Positions 58,170 to 64,000 of a stretch of 64,000 nucleotides of DNA are shown here, piece by piece (the first letter of the stretch is position 1; every line of letters begins with the position of its first letter). The notes beneath the pieces were generated by a model, which had not been told where the DNA came from, did not search any database, and saw only the letters and a program-made list of their open reading frames with translations. The position numbers and the translations under genes were made by a program. This stretch comes from Geodermatophilus nigrescens (GTDB lineage Bacteria > Actinomycetota > Actinomycetes > Mycobacteriales > Geodermatophilaceae). Location: NCBI RefSeq assembly GCF_900129495.1, contig NZ_FQVX01000001.1, positions 496,001 through 560,000 of the forward strand, written 5' to 3'.

Positions 58170-58667
58170 GTGACCACCGTGCCCCTGCCCAGCGCACCCC
58201 CCGGCCTGTCCCCGGAGGAGCTCGACCGCTTCCACCTCGGCCTCGCGATCGAGCAGGCCCGCATCGGCTGGGAGGAGGGCGGCGTGCCGATCGGCGCCGC
58301 GCTGGTCTCCGGCGGCCGGGTGCTCGCCGTCGGCCGCAACCGCCGGGTGCAGATGGGCAGCCCCATCCGGCACGGGGAGACCGACTGCATCGACAACGCC
58401 GGCCGGCAACCCGCGTCGGTCTACCGCAGCAGCGTGCTCTACACGACGCTCTCGCCCTGCTTCATGTGCGCCGGCACCGCGCTGCTCTACGAGATCCCCC
58501 GCATCGTCATCGGGGAGAACCGCACCTTCCAGGCGTCGGAGGAGCTGCTGCGCTCGCACGGCGTGGAGCTCACCGTCCTCGACGACGCCGAGTGCGTCGA
58601 GCTGATGCGCCGCATGGTCTCCGAGCGCCCGGAGATCTGGAACGAGGACATCGGGGAGGAGGCGTGA
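58170..58667 (+). CDS. Cytosine/nucleoside deaminase (yeast-type CD fold)
   Basis: 165 aa zinc deaminase. Zn and proton-shuttle motif RHGETDCIDNAG (His/Glu) and SPCFMCAGTALLYE (PCxxC) are intact. C-terminal PERPEIWNEDIGE-like ending resembles yeast Fcy1 and bacterial homologs that deaminate cytosine or isocytosine. Adjacent CodB-like permease and PucR support cytosine as substrate. GTG 58170 after GAGGAGAGCC. Confidence 0.9.
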   Translation: MTTVPLPSAPPGLSPEELDRFHLGLAIEQARIGWEEGGVPIGAALVSGGRVLAVGRNRRVQMGSPIRHGETDCIDNAGRQPASVYRSSVLYTTLSPCFMCAGTALLYEIPRIVIGENRTFQASEELLRSHGVELTVLDDAECVELMRRMVSERPEIWNEDIGEEA

Positions 58668-59980
58668 GCAGCGCACCGCGCACCGACGGGCGCGTGACCG
58701 GCGCCGACGAGGCCGCCGTCGTCGACCCCGACTACCCGGTCACCCCGGTCCCGGCGCACGCCCGCAAGTCGTTCTTCTCCGTCGCCGTCGTCCTGCTCGG
58801 GTTCACGGTCTTCACCCCGACGATGCTCGCCGGGGCGGCCCTGGGCCCGGCGTTCTCCTTCGGCGACCTGCTGCTCGTCATCGCCATCGGGTCGCTCGTG
58901 CTCGGCGCCTACGTCGCGGTCATGGGCTGGATCGGCGCGCGCACCGGCCTGACCACCGTCGTCATGGCCCGGTACACGCTCGGCTCGCGCGGCGCGAAGC
59001 TCGCCTCGATCCTGCTCGGCGGCACGCAGATCGGCTGGTACGGCGTCGTCGTCGGCACCATCGGCGACCTGACCGCCGAGGCGTTCGGATGGGAGTCCTA
59101 CGGCGCTCGCGCCGCGGTGATGGTGGCGACCAGCGCGCTGATGTGCGCCACCGCGTACTGGGGCTACAGGGGCATGTACTGGGTGTCGCTGGTGTCGACG
59201 CCGCTGATCCTGGTCCTCGCGTTCTGGGTGCTGGCGCGCTCGCTGCAGGAGGTCGGCGGGTGGGGCGGCCTGGCCGCCATCGAGCCGACGACGTCGATGG
59301 CGATCGCCGTCGCGGTGACCACCGTCGTCGGCACGTTCGTCTCGGCCGGCACGCAGGCGCCGAACTGGACCCGGTTCGCCCGGACGGGCTCGCACGCCGT
59401 GTGGGCCTGCGTCATCGGCTTCCTCGTCGGCAACGGGCTGATGGTGTTCTTCGGCGCGGTCGGGGCGCTGACCTTCGGCGAGGGCGACTTCGTGCTCGTC
59501 CTCTACCAGCTGGGCCTGGTCGGCTGGGGCCTGGTGCTGCTGTTCGGCAACCTGTGGAAGAGCAACGCCGACACCGCCTACGCCTTCGGTGTGGCCGGCG
59601 CGGAGCTGTTCGACCGGCCGAGGAAGGCGCCGTTCGTCGTCGGCGGGTCGGTGATCGCCACCGCGCTGGCGCTGGCCGGCGTCGAGGACCACCTGGTCGA
59701 CTACCTGGTCCTGCTCGGCACGTTCATCCCGCCGCTGGGCGGCGTCATCATCGGCGACTTCCTCGCCCGGTGGCGCCGGGGCATCCTCGAGGACCACGTG
59801 CCCCCGGCGCTGCGCTGGCCGAACCTGGCCGCCTACGCGGTGGCCGCGTTCCTCGCCTGGCTCAGCGGCGAGCTGGGCGTCGGCATCCCGCCGGTGATCG
59901 GCATCGTCGTCGCGGTGGCCCTGTCGATGGCGCTCTCCCGGACGTCCGGCGACCGGACGGGGGCCGGCGCGCGGGGGTAG
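58664..59980 (+). CDS. codB: NCS1-family cytosine permease (CodB-like)
   Basis: 438 aa, 12 TM. FFSVAVVLLGFTVFTPTMLA and ILLGGTQIGWYGVVVGTIGD match CodB TM1 and TM3; GTFVSAGTQAPNWTRFAR (TM6/loop) and FIPPLGGVIIGDFLARWRR are NCS1 hallmarks. Imports cytosine with H+ or Na+ for the overlapping deaminase (GTGA). Expression is probably under PucR. Confidence 0.94.
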   Translation: MSSAPRTDGRVTGADEAAVVDPDYPVTPVPAHARKSFFSVAVVLLGFTVFTPTMLAGAALGPAFSFGDLLLVIAIGSLVLGAYVAVMGWIGARTGLTTVVMARYTLGSRGAKLASILLGGTQIGWYGVVVGTIGDLTAEAFGWESYGARAAVMVATSALMCATAYWGYRGMYWVSLVSTPLILVLAFWVLARSLQEVGGWGGLAAIEPTTSMAIAVAVTTVVGTFVSAGTQAPNWTRFARTGSHAVWACVIGFLVGNGLMVFFGAVGALTFGEGDFVLVLYQLGLVGWGLVLLFGNLWKSNADTAYAFGVAGAELFDRPRKAPFVVGGSVIATALALAGVEDHLVDYLVLLGTFIPPLGGVIIGDFLARWRRGILEDHVPPALRWPNLAAYAVAAFLAWLSGELGVGIPPVIGIVVAVALSMALSRTSGDRTGAGARG

Positions 59981-60010
59981 GGCGGCGGCCCGCGGGTGCC
60001 GGGGGCGGAG

Positions 60011-60742
60011 TCACCGCGGTCCGGCACGGCGGCCGGTCCCGCGGGGCCACCGCGGGGCCCGGTCGAGGGCCGGCCGGCACAGGTGGACGACGAGCAGCAC
60101 GAGGCCGCCCGCCACCCAGCCGGCCAGCACGTCGGAGACCCAGTGGGTGCCGAGGTAGACCGTGGTCAGCCCGACCGTGACCGCCAGCAGGACCGCCAGC
60201 CCGGCGGCCCAGCGGCGGCCCCGCCGCGCCAGGAACGCCAGCACGCCCCAGGTGACGACGGCGTTGGCGGTGTGTCCCGACGGGAAGATCGTCCCGTCGG
60301 TGAACACCTCGCTGCCGCCGGGAGCCAGCGCCCCGTGCCCCAGCTGCAGCGGCCCCAGCCGGCCGAGCAGGTGCTTCACCGAGCCGACGGTGACGTTCAC
60401 CAGCAGGGTCGCGAGGCCGAGGACGAGCAGCGGGCGCAGGTCCCGCTCCCGCAGCGTCCTCGGCAGCAGCGCGGCCACGGCGATGGCCAGGCAGATCGCC
60501 CGCTGGCCGAGCAGGACCCACGCGTCGACGAGCGGCTCCAGCGCGGGCCAGCGCGCGGCCGGCTGCCAGCGGAGGACGGCGGTGTCCAGGTCGGGCAGGT
60601 GGTCCCCGAGGACCACCGCCGCGGTCAGGCCGGCATAGAACAGCGCGAGCAGCCCGGCGAGCGCGACGACGGCCCTCCGGCGCGGCCGGGGGTGCGTGAC
60701 CGGCCTGCTCCGCGGCGCGGGCGCCCGGGCGACGGTCGTCAC
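60011..60742 (-). CDS. PAP2-family membrane phosphatase
   Basis: 243 aa, about six TM. The three PAP2 motifs are present: KHLLGRLGP, IFPSGHTANAV and THWVSDVLAG (from TVYLGTHWVSD). It dephosphorylates a lipid phosphate such as undecaprenyl-PP or phosphatidate at the membrane's outer face. Start GTG 60742, with a basic N-terminus. It converges with codB (30 nt). Confidence 0.93.
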   Translation of the reverse strand: MTTVARAPAPRSRPVTHPRPRRRAVVALAGLLALFYAGLTAAVVLGDHLPDLDTAVLRWQPAARWPALEPLVDAWVLLGQRAICLAIAVAALLPRTLRERDLRPLLVLGLATLLVNVTVGSVKHLLGRLGPLQLGHGALAPGGSEVFTDGTIFPSGHTANAVVTWGVLAFLARRGRRWAAGLAVLLAVTVGLTTVYLGTHWVSDVLAGWVAGGLVLLVVHLCRPALDRAPRWPRGTGRRAGPR

Positions 60743-61043
60743 GCGGCTCCCCGCCGCCCGGGCCGCGGTGCCGGTCAGGCGTCCGCGCCGGCGTCGTCCG
60801 GCGGTGAGGGAGGAGGCACGGGCGGGCTCCGATCAGGTCGGGACGGCGTCTGCCGGGGGCGGTGCCGGCAAGGCGCGTGCCCTCTGCTCGGGCGCGTCGA
60901 GGTGGGGGTGGGGCACGGGCGAGGCGTCCGCGCGGCGGGCCGGGGCACGTGTCCGCGCCAGCGGTACCCGGGCGCGCGGCGGGGCAACCGGTGCCGCGTC
61001 CGAGGACGGCGGGAACCCCGTCGCCGCGCCGGCCCGGCCGGGC
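60743..61043. other. Intergenic region, no supported gene
   Basis: The 301-nt stretch upstream of the divergent PAP2 gene and the small ORF promoter. Open frames exist on both strands but are Pro/Arg/Gly low-complexity shadows. I see no RNA gene or operator here. Confidence 0.6.
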
Positions 61044-61049
61044 TACGGT
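61044..61049 (+). promoter_or_regulatory. Candidate -10 TACGGT
   Basis: TACGGT fits TANNNT and would start transcription near 61056, giving a ~30-nt leader to the small ORF at 61087 and ~120 nt to the hydrolase gene. Confidence 0.45.
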
Positions 61050-61086
61050 CGCCCCCGCCGTGCCGGACGCAGAGGAGGGAGGACCC

Positions 61087-61137
61087 GTGGACAGGCAGAC
61101 GTGGGTGCTCCCCCGCGGGGACACGGCCGGGCGGTAG
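61087..61137 (+). CDS. Candidate 16-aa small ORF (leader or standalone peptide)
   Basis: GTG 61087 to TAG 61137 encodes MDRQTWVLPRGDTAGR. A strong GAGGAGGGAGG SD lies 5 nt before the start, better than those of most long genes here, and a -10 box is 38 nt upstream. The hydrolase gene starts 41 nt after its stop with its own SD. It may be an upstream ORF controlling the hydrolase, or a short peptide gene. No homolog is recalled. Confidence 0.45.
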   Translation: MDRQTWVLPRGDTAGR

Positions 61138-61178
61138 GCCGCCCGGGAGCGCCGTCCGCACTCCCGGAGGGCACGACC

Positions 61179-61910
61179 GTGCAGACCACCTCGGAACACC
61201 GGATCGACGACGGCGCGCTCGAGCGCCGGTCCACCCTCGGCGGGGTCCCCGGCGTCCTCTGGACGCCCCCGCCCGCCCCCGCACCGGCCCCGCTGGTGCT
61301 GCTCGGCCACCCCGGCGGGCTGGCGCGGATGTACCCGCGCCTGCTGGCCCGGGCCCGGCACTGCCTCGCGGCCGGGTACGCCGCGGCCGCGCTCGAGCTC
61401 CCCGGCGCCGGGGAGCGGCCGCCCTCGGCCGCCGCCGAGGCGGCCCGCGCCGACCTGCACCGGGCCCTGGCGGCCGGGCGGCCGGTCGACGACGGGATCG
61501 TCGACCGTCTGGTCCTGCCGCTGGTGGAGGCGGCGGTGCCGGAGTGGCGCGCCGCCCTCGACGAGCTGCTCGCGCTGCCCGGGCTCGGCGGCCCGGTCGG
61601 GATCTCGGGCGGCATCGTCTCGATCGGCGTCCGGCTGGCGGCGGTCGACCCGCGCGTCGCGGCCGCCGTGCTCTTCGCCGGCAGCCACGTCCCCCGGCTC
61701 GTCCTGGAGGAGGCCCGGCGGGTGACGGTCCCGCTGCTGGTGCTGCTGCAGTGGGACGACGAGGGCAACGACCGGCAGGCGGCCCTCGACCTGTTCGACG
61801 CGCTCGGCTCGCGGGAGAAGACGCTGCACGCGAACACCGGCGGGCACACCGGCGTCCCGGCGTTCGAGGCCGACGACGTCGACCGCTTCCTCGCGCGGCA
61901 CCTGGGCTGA
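61179..61910 (+). CDS. Alpha/beta hydrolase (dienelactone-hydrolase/YitV-like)
   Basis: 243 aa. LVLLGHPGGLARMYPRLLAR provides the oxyanion region, GISGGIVSIGVRLAA the nucleophile elbow (Ser), and ANTGGHTGVPAFEADDVDRF the catalytic His; an acidic residue lies in LLQWDDEGNDRQ. Resembles small esterase/hydrolases of the YitV/DUF1057-like group; substrate unknown. GTG 61179 follows CGGAGGG. It is the last chromosomal gene before the tRNA fragment. Confidence 0.87.
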   Translation: MQTTSEHRIDDGALERRSTLGGVPGVLWTPPPAPAPAPLVLLGHPGGLARMYPRLLARARHCLAAGYAAAALELPGAGERPPSAAAEAARADLHRALAAGRPVDDGIVDRLVLPLVEAAVPEWRAALDELLALPGLGGPVGISGGIVSIGVRLAAVDPRVAAAVLFAGSHVPRLVLEEARRVTVPLLVLLQWDDEGNDRQAALDLFDALGSREKTLHANTGGHTGVPAFEADDVDRFLARHLG

Positions 61911-61915
61911 GGTGC

Positions 61916-61961
61916 TGGTGCCCCCGGCAGGATTCGAACCTGCGACACACGGTTTAGGAAA
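61916..61961 (-). other. 3' fragment of a tRNA-Arg(CCU) gene (attachment-site half)
   Basis: On the minus strand the sequence starts TTTCCTAAACC (anticodon CCT in a 7-nt loop), has the T-arm GCAGGTTCGAATCCTGC and ends CGGGGGCACCA with encoded CCA. The 5' half (acceptor GCCCCCG, D-arm) is absent to the right, where homology stops at the anticodon loop. This is the pattern left when an integrase inserts an element into a tRNA 3' end. Confidence 0.85.
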
Positions 61962-62069
61962 GTGATCGAGCCAGTCTTGGATGTCGTTGGCGGTTGACGG
62001 ATATCGACTCTGACCTGGGCTTATGTGGTTGGGCCGTGATGGGCCGAGTTGAGGTCTGATGGACGTCCT

Positions 62070-62090
62070 GCGGACTGGATGCGGACTGGA
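62070..62090. repeat. Direct repeat GCGGACTGGA x2 near the attachment site
   Basis: Two identical 10-mers at 62070-62079 and 62081-62090, about 110 nt inside the element from the tRNA fragment. The spacing suits arm-type binding sites for an integrase or the Xis-like protein encoded next to it, though this is inference. Confidence 0.45.
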
Positions 62091-62145
62091 GCGCCCAGGC
62101 CGGAGAGCGGATGTCCCACTGGTCCGCCGGGACGCGGCCGTCTCC

Positions 62146-62355
62146 TCAATGAGTCTCGGTCCGCCGACGAGCGTCGAGCCACGCATCCACATCGGCCCGC
62201 TTGAACATCACCCGACGTCCCAGGCGGAAGCCTGCCGGTCCCTCGCCGAGGTGTCGCCAGTAGCGAAGGGTGGCCACGGGCGTCCGCAGGTACGCCGCAG
62301 TCTCGGCGAGCGTCATGAGGTCGCTCGCACTGCTCCGACCAGTGGTGGAGGTCAT
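62146..62355 (-). CDS. AlpA/excisionase-like MerR-type HTH protein
   Basis: 69 aa. LMTLAETAAYLRTPVATLRY, then WRHLGEGPAGFRLGRRVMFK and RADVDAWLDARR form the helix_turn_helix_17 (Xis/AlpA) domain that bends DNA during excision. ATG 62355 follows GGAGGCACCAC. It lies ~190 nt from the att half-site. It may be excisionase or a regulator of the element. Confidence 0.88.
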   Translation of the reverse strand: MTSTTGRSSASDLMTLAETAAYLRTPVATLRYWRHLGEGPAGFRLGRRVMFKRADVDAWLDARRRTETH

Positions 62356-62498
62356 GTGGTGCCTCCGAGCGTCTCGATGCGTGTCCATGGCTGCGAGGCG
62401 GCCTTCACCACGGCCATCACCACCCGACCACCCCACGCAGCAGTCAGCGTGCGGAGGCTTCTCCAGTGGACCTGCAGTGCGAGCTCGAGCGGCGTGCG

Positions 62499-63074
62499 TC
62501 AAGGGCTGGAGGTCCGGTGCGTCAGTCGCCGGGTCCGAGCTTGGCGTTGCCGGTCGAGAGATCCGCTGCGGACGTAGGCGCGTCGGCGGTATGCGCTCAG
62601 GACGGTCTCAAGGGCATCGAGGAGATCCAGGAGGTCGCGGTCGTAGACGCGACCGCTGTCGATCTGGCCGGAAAGCGCGCTGAGCAGTCCCGGCCAGTCA
62701 TGGCGCGTCGGCGTCGTGGGGACGGGCACCTCGACGCGTCGCTCGACGACCTGCACGGCTGACCGACCCGACGCCGCTGCCCTGGTCTGCTCCCAGGCGC
62801 GGTGTCGACACGTGGCCGAGCACCACTTCGGGACCGGGCCACGGCTGCGTGGGGTGATCGGTCCGCCGCACCAGGCGCAAGTGGTGGCCGCCGCCCGGCG
62901 TCGTGCAGGGTCCGTCTTGTCGTCGGCTGCATCGCACGCCTTCGGTTCACACGGCGTCCGCTGTGCGTTCTCTCTGCGCCGGCGCTCAGCCTCGGCTCGG
63001 CGCTTCCGGTTGTCGGCCATCCCCTTGCTGCCCATGCCGGTGAGGCTGCTGACGGGCCTCCTGTTATTCGCCAC
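62499..63074 (-). CDS. Element-encoded zinc-finger protein of unknown function
   Basis: 191 aa from GTG 63074 (ATG 63020 region, MADNRKRRAEAERRR, is an alternative). A basic N-terminal helix is followed by a zinc finger TCAWCGGPITPRSRGPVPKW then CSATCRHRAWEQ (CxxC...CxxxC type), then a helical acidic region. Such proteins are frequent in actinobacterial prophages and integrative elements. It probably binds DNA or RNA. It precedes the Xis-like gene on the same strand; 143 nt between them (62356-62498) hold no gene. Confidence 0.75.
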   Translation of the reverse strand: MANNRRPVSSLTGMGSKGMADNRKRRAEAERRRRENAQRTPCEPKACDAADDKTDPARRRAAATTCAWCGGPITPRSRGPVPKWCSATCRHRAWEQTRAAASGRSAVQVVERRVEVPVPTTPTRHDWPGLLSALSGQIDSGRVYDRDLLDLLDALETVLSAYRRRAYVRSGSLDRQRQARTRRLTHRTSSP

Positions 63075-63445
63075 AACGAGTCAGGAGGCCGACAGTGCAT
63101 GAGGTGTGTCCCTCTTGATCTTGCGAGTCTCTAGTGCCGGTTGCAGCGGCCTGAGCGGCGCGTTGACGCGCGTTGAGGACGGCCTGAGCGGGGTGCTCGG
63201 AGGCGACCGCAGGTGCTGGCCGGGTGTCCCTGAAGGCGGCTCATGGGACACCACGCCAATCTTCGGCGGATCGGTCGCCAGGCCAGCCGACGTCGATGAC
63301 GGAGTGCCGTCCTGGGTAGTCAGCGCCGACCGGGTCGTGTGCGTGGTCGAGGCGGCGTCCCATGCCGCCACCTTCTACCGTCGACTTGGCTGACCACGGC
63401 GTCGACTGTGGCTTGGGCCTGCGTCCAAGTGTCATCCCTTGCGGC
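63075..63445. other. Intergenic region within the element, no firmly supported gene
   Basis: 371 nt between divergent element genes. Open frames exist at 63106-63393 (+) and 63081-63371 (-), but neither has an SD, a recognisable domain or clear codon bias. Possible regulatory region for both flanking genes. Confidence 0.55.
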
Positions 63446-63451
63446 TACCGT
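63446..63451 (+). promoter_or_regulatory. Candidate -10 TACCGT of the ATPase gene
   Basis: TACCGT lies 29 nt upstream of GTG 63480, which has a GGGGGG SD 2 nt before it. A -35-like GTGTCA is near 63430. Confidence 0.4.
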
Positions 63452-63479
63452 CGGAGTCAGCCGAGTGAAGCGGGGGGAC

Positions 63480-64000
63480 GTGGCCGGACCGAGTGGTATC
63501 GAGGAGATGCAGCAGCGGCTTGACTATGTGCTGCGGCCCAACAAGCCGATCGATAGCGAAGCGCTGTTAGCTGGCCGAGCGGACCAGTTGCAGGACCTGA
63601 CGACGGCCATCCGGATGCCCGGCGCTCACGCCCTCGTCTACGGCGATCGTGGAGTGGGCAAAACGAGCCTCGCCGCTACGGCACAATCGCTTCATCCTGG
63701 CCGCGCAATCTCTGTCCGCATCAACTGTGCACCCGATACGAGCTGGTCGTCTCTGTGGGGATCAATTGCGGCGGAAATCTCCAGTGACTACCTAAGTTCG
63801 CCGCACGCCGACCAGCTTTCGGATGCTCAGATAGGCGCCTACACTCAAGCAGTCGACGGTCTCGATCGCGTCACCAATGTTGCACAGGTTGTCGCACCGT
63901 TGCGGTTGCTCGGATTCGAGAGTCCGTCGCTGATAGTCATCGACGAGTTTGACAAGATTGAGGATGAGGACGTCAAGGAGTCGATCGCCAATCTGATCAA
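63480..64000 (+). CDS. AAA+ ATPase (AAA_16/Orc1-like), 3' truncated by window
   Basis: 173 codons are visible and open to the window end. Walker A GDRGVGKTS is at residues 55-63 and Walker B LIVIDEFDK at 151-159. The N-terminal LLAGRADQLQDLTTAIRMPG resembles the R-x-x-x-L-x-x-L sensor/entry of ATPases in the AAA_16/TniB/Orc group. It is lower in G+C and carries a TTA codon at 63567. Such ATPases appear in phage, ICE and defence loci paired with nucleases or other effectors; the partner, if any, is outside. GTG 63465 is an alternative start. Confidence 0.85.
   Translation, partial: MAGPSGIEEMQQRLDYVLRPNKPIDSEALLAGRADQLQDLTTAIRMPGAHALVYGDRGVGKTSLAATAQSLHPGRAISVRINCAPDTSWSSLWGSIAAEISSDYLSSPHADQLSDAQIGAYTQAVDGLDRVTNVAQVVAPLRLLGFESPSLIVIDEFDKIEDEDVKESIANLI

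Larger units (their letters stand above)
61916..64000. mobile_element. Left end of an integrated element at tRNA-Arg(CCU); continues beyond window
   Basis: Bounded on the left by the tRNA fragment. G+C drops (for example 33/60 at 63721-63780 versus 49/60 at 54001-54060). Contents: an AlpA/Xis-like HTH gene, a zinc-finger gene and an AAA+ ATPase containing a rare TTA codon. No integrase is seen in the 2 kb available; it would be expected near the reconstituted tRNA at the far end. Confidence 0.75.

Noticed and set aside
60775-61950. 391-codon minus-strand frame ending near 60775
   Set aside because: Antisense of the alpha/beta hydrolase gene, then Pro/Arg-rich filler; no SD or domain.
61916-62000. 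Intact tRNA gene
   Set aside because: The D-arm and 5' acceptor strand complementary to CGGGGGC are missing to the right; only the anticodon loop to CCA portion is present.
62146-63074. Integrase remnant between the att half-site and the Xis-like gene
   Set aside because: No tyrosine-recombinase motifs (R...HxxR...Y) could be found in any frame of 61962-63479.
63106-63393. 95-codon plus frame inside the element
   Set aside because: No SD, no recognisable domain, overlaps competing frames; kept only as an intergenic note.

Overview
The window is very GC-rich DNA (about 75-80% G+C across most genes) with dense packing, many GTG starts, 4-nt GTGA stop/start overlaps and several likely leaderless genes. 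Protein content (SepH, CitA-type citrate synthase, UdgX, DUF3027, DUF2771, DUF2530, DUF222-HNH, XPB helicase with a WYL partner) marks it as chromosomal DNA of an actinobacterium. A soil or desert member of the Geodermatophilaceae (Blastococcus, Geodermatophilus, Modestobacter type) is my best guess; that is inference from style and content, not a database match.

Layout. 1-9 kb: tail of a LuxR regulator, a DEAD/DEAH helicase, a molybdenum hydroxylase operon (2Fe-2S, FAD and Mo subunits plus a small HTH protein) and a DUF222-HNH protein with a recent pentapeptide repeat. 9-44 kb: a core block whose order resembles Mycobacterium tuberculosis Rv0861c-Rv0889c: XPB helicase and its partner, cold-shock protein, DUF2771 lipoprotein, MFS, DUF3027, DUF2530, MarR, SpoU methyltransferase, SepH, SerC, CitA and PdxH. 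It is interspersed with insertions: a purine permease, an M20 peptidase with an Lrp regulator, a TetR-controlled ABC exporter, ThpR, an aldo/keto reductase and a thioesterase. 41-61 kb: metabolic and repair genes, namely UdgX, a NatAB-type ABC exporter, a TPR protein, SMP-30, PEP carboxylase, a glycosyltransferase, an IMPase-like phosphatase, FprA, photolyase with Nei, and a PucR/cytosine deaminase/cytosine permease divergon, followed by PAP2 and an alpha/beta hydrolase.

At about 61.92 kb the character changes. The 3' portion of a tRNA-Arg(CCU) gene, cut at the anticodon loop, marks an attachment site. Beyond it lies lower-GC DNA with an excisionase-like HTH gene, a zinc-finger gene and the start of an AAA+ ATPase that runs off the window: the left end of an integrated element.

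Two structural signals stand out. A 59-bp element is present in three gapless copies whose base changes preserve two nested stems (five covarying pairs); one copy forms the N-terminal codons of an MFS gene. Four convergent gene pairs share one CTAG as overlapping stop codons. Several operators (for Lrp, TetR and PucR) and strong palindromic terminators are also visible.

Genes that appear to work together: the three hydroxylase subunits; PucR with cytosine deaminase and CodB for pyrimidine salvage; TetR with the ABC pair it probably represses; photolyase, Nei, UdgX and XPB as a DNA-repair theme; SerC, CitA, PdxH and PEP carboxylase in central and PLP metabolism.
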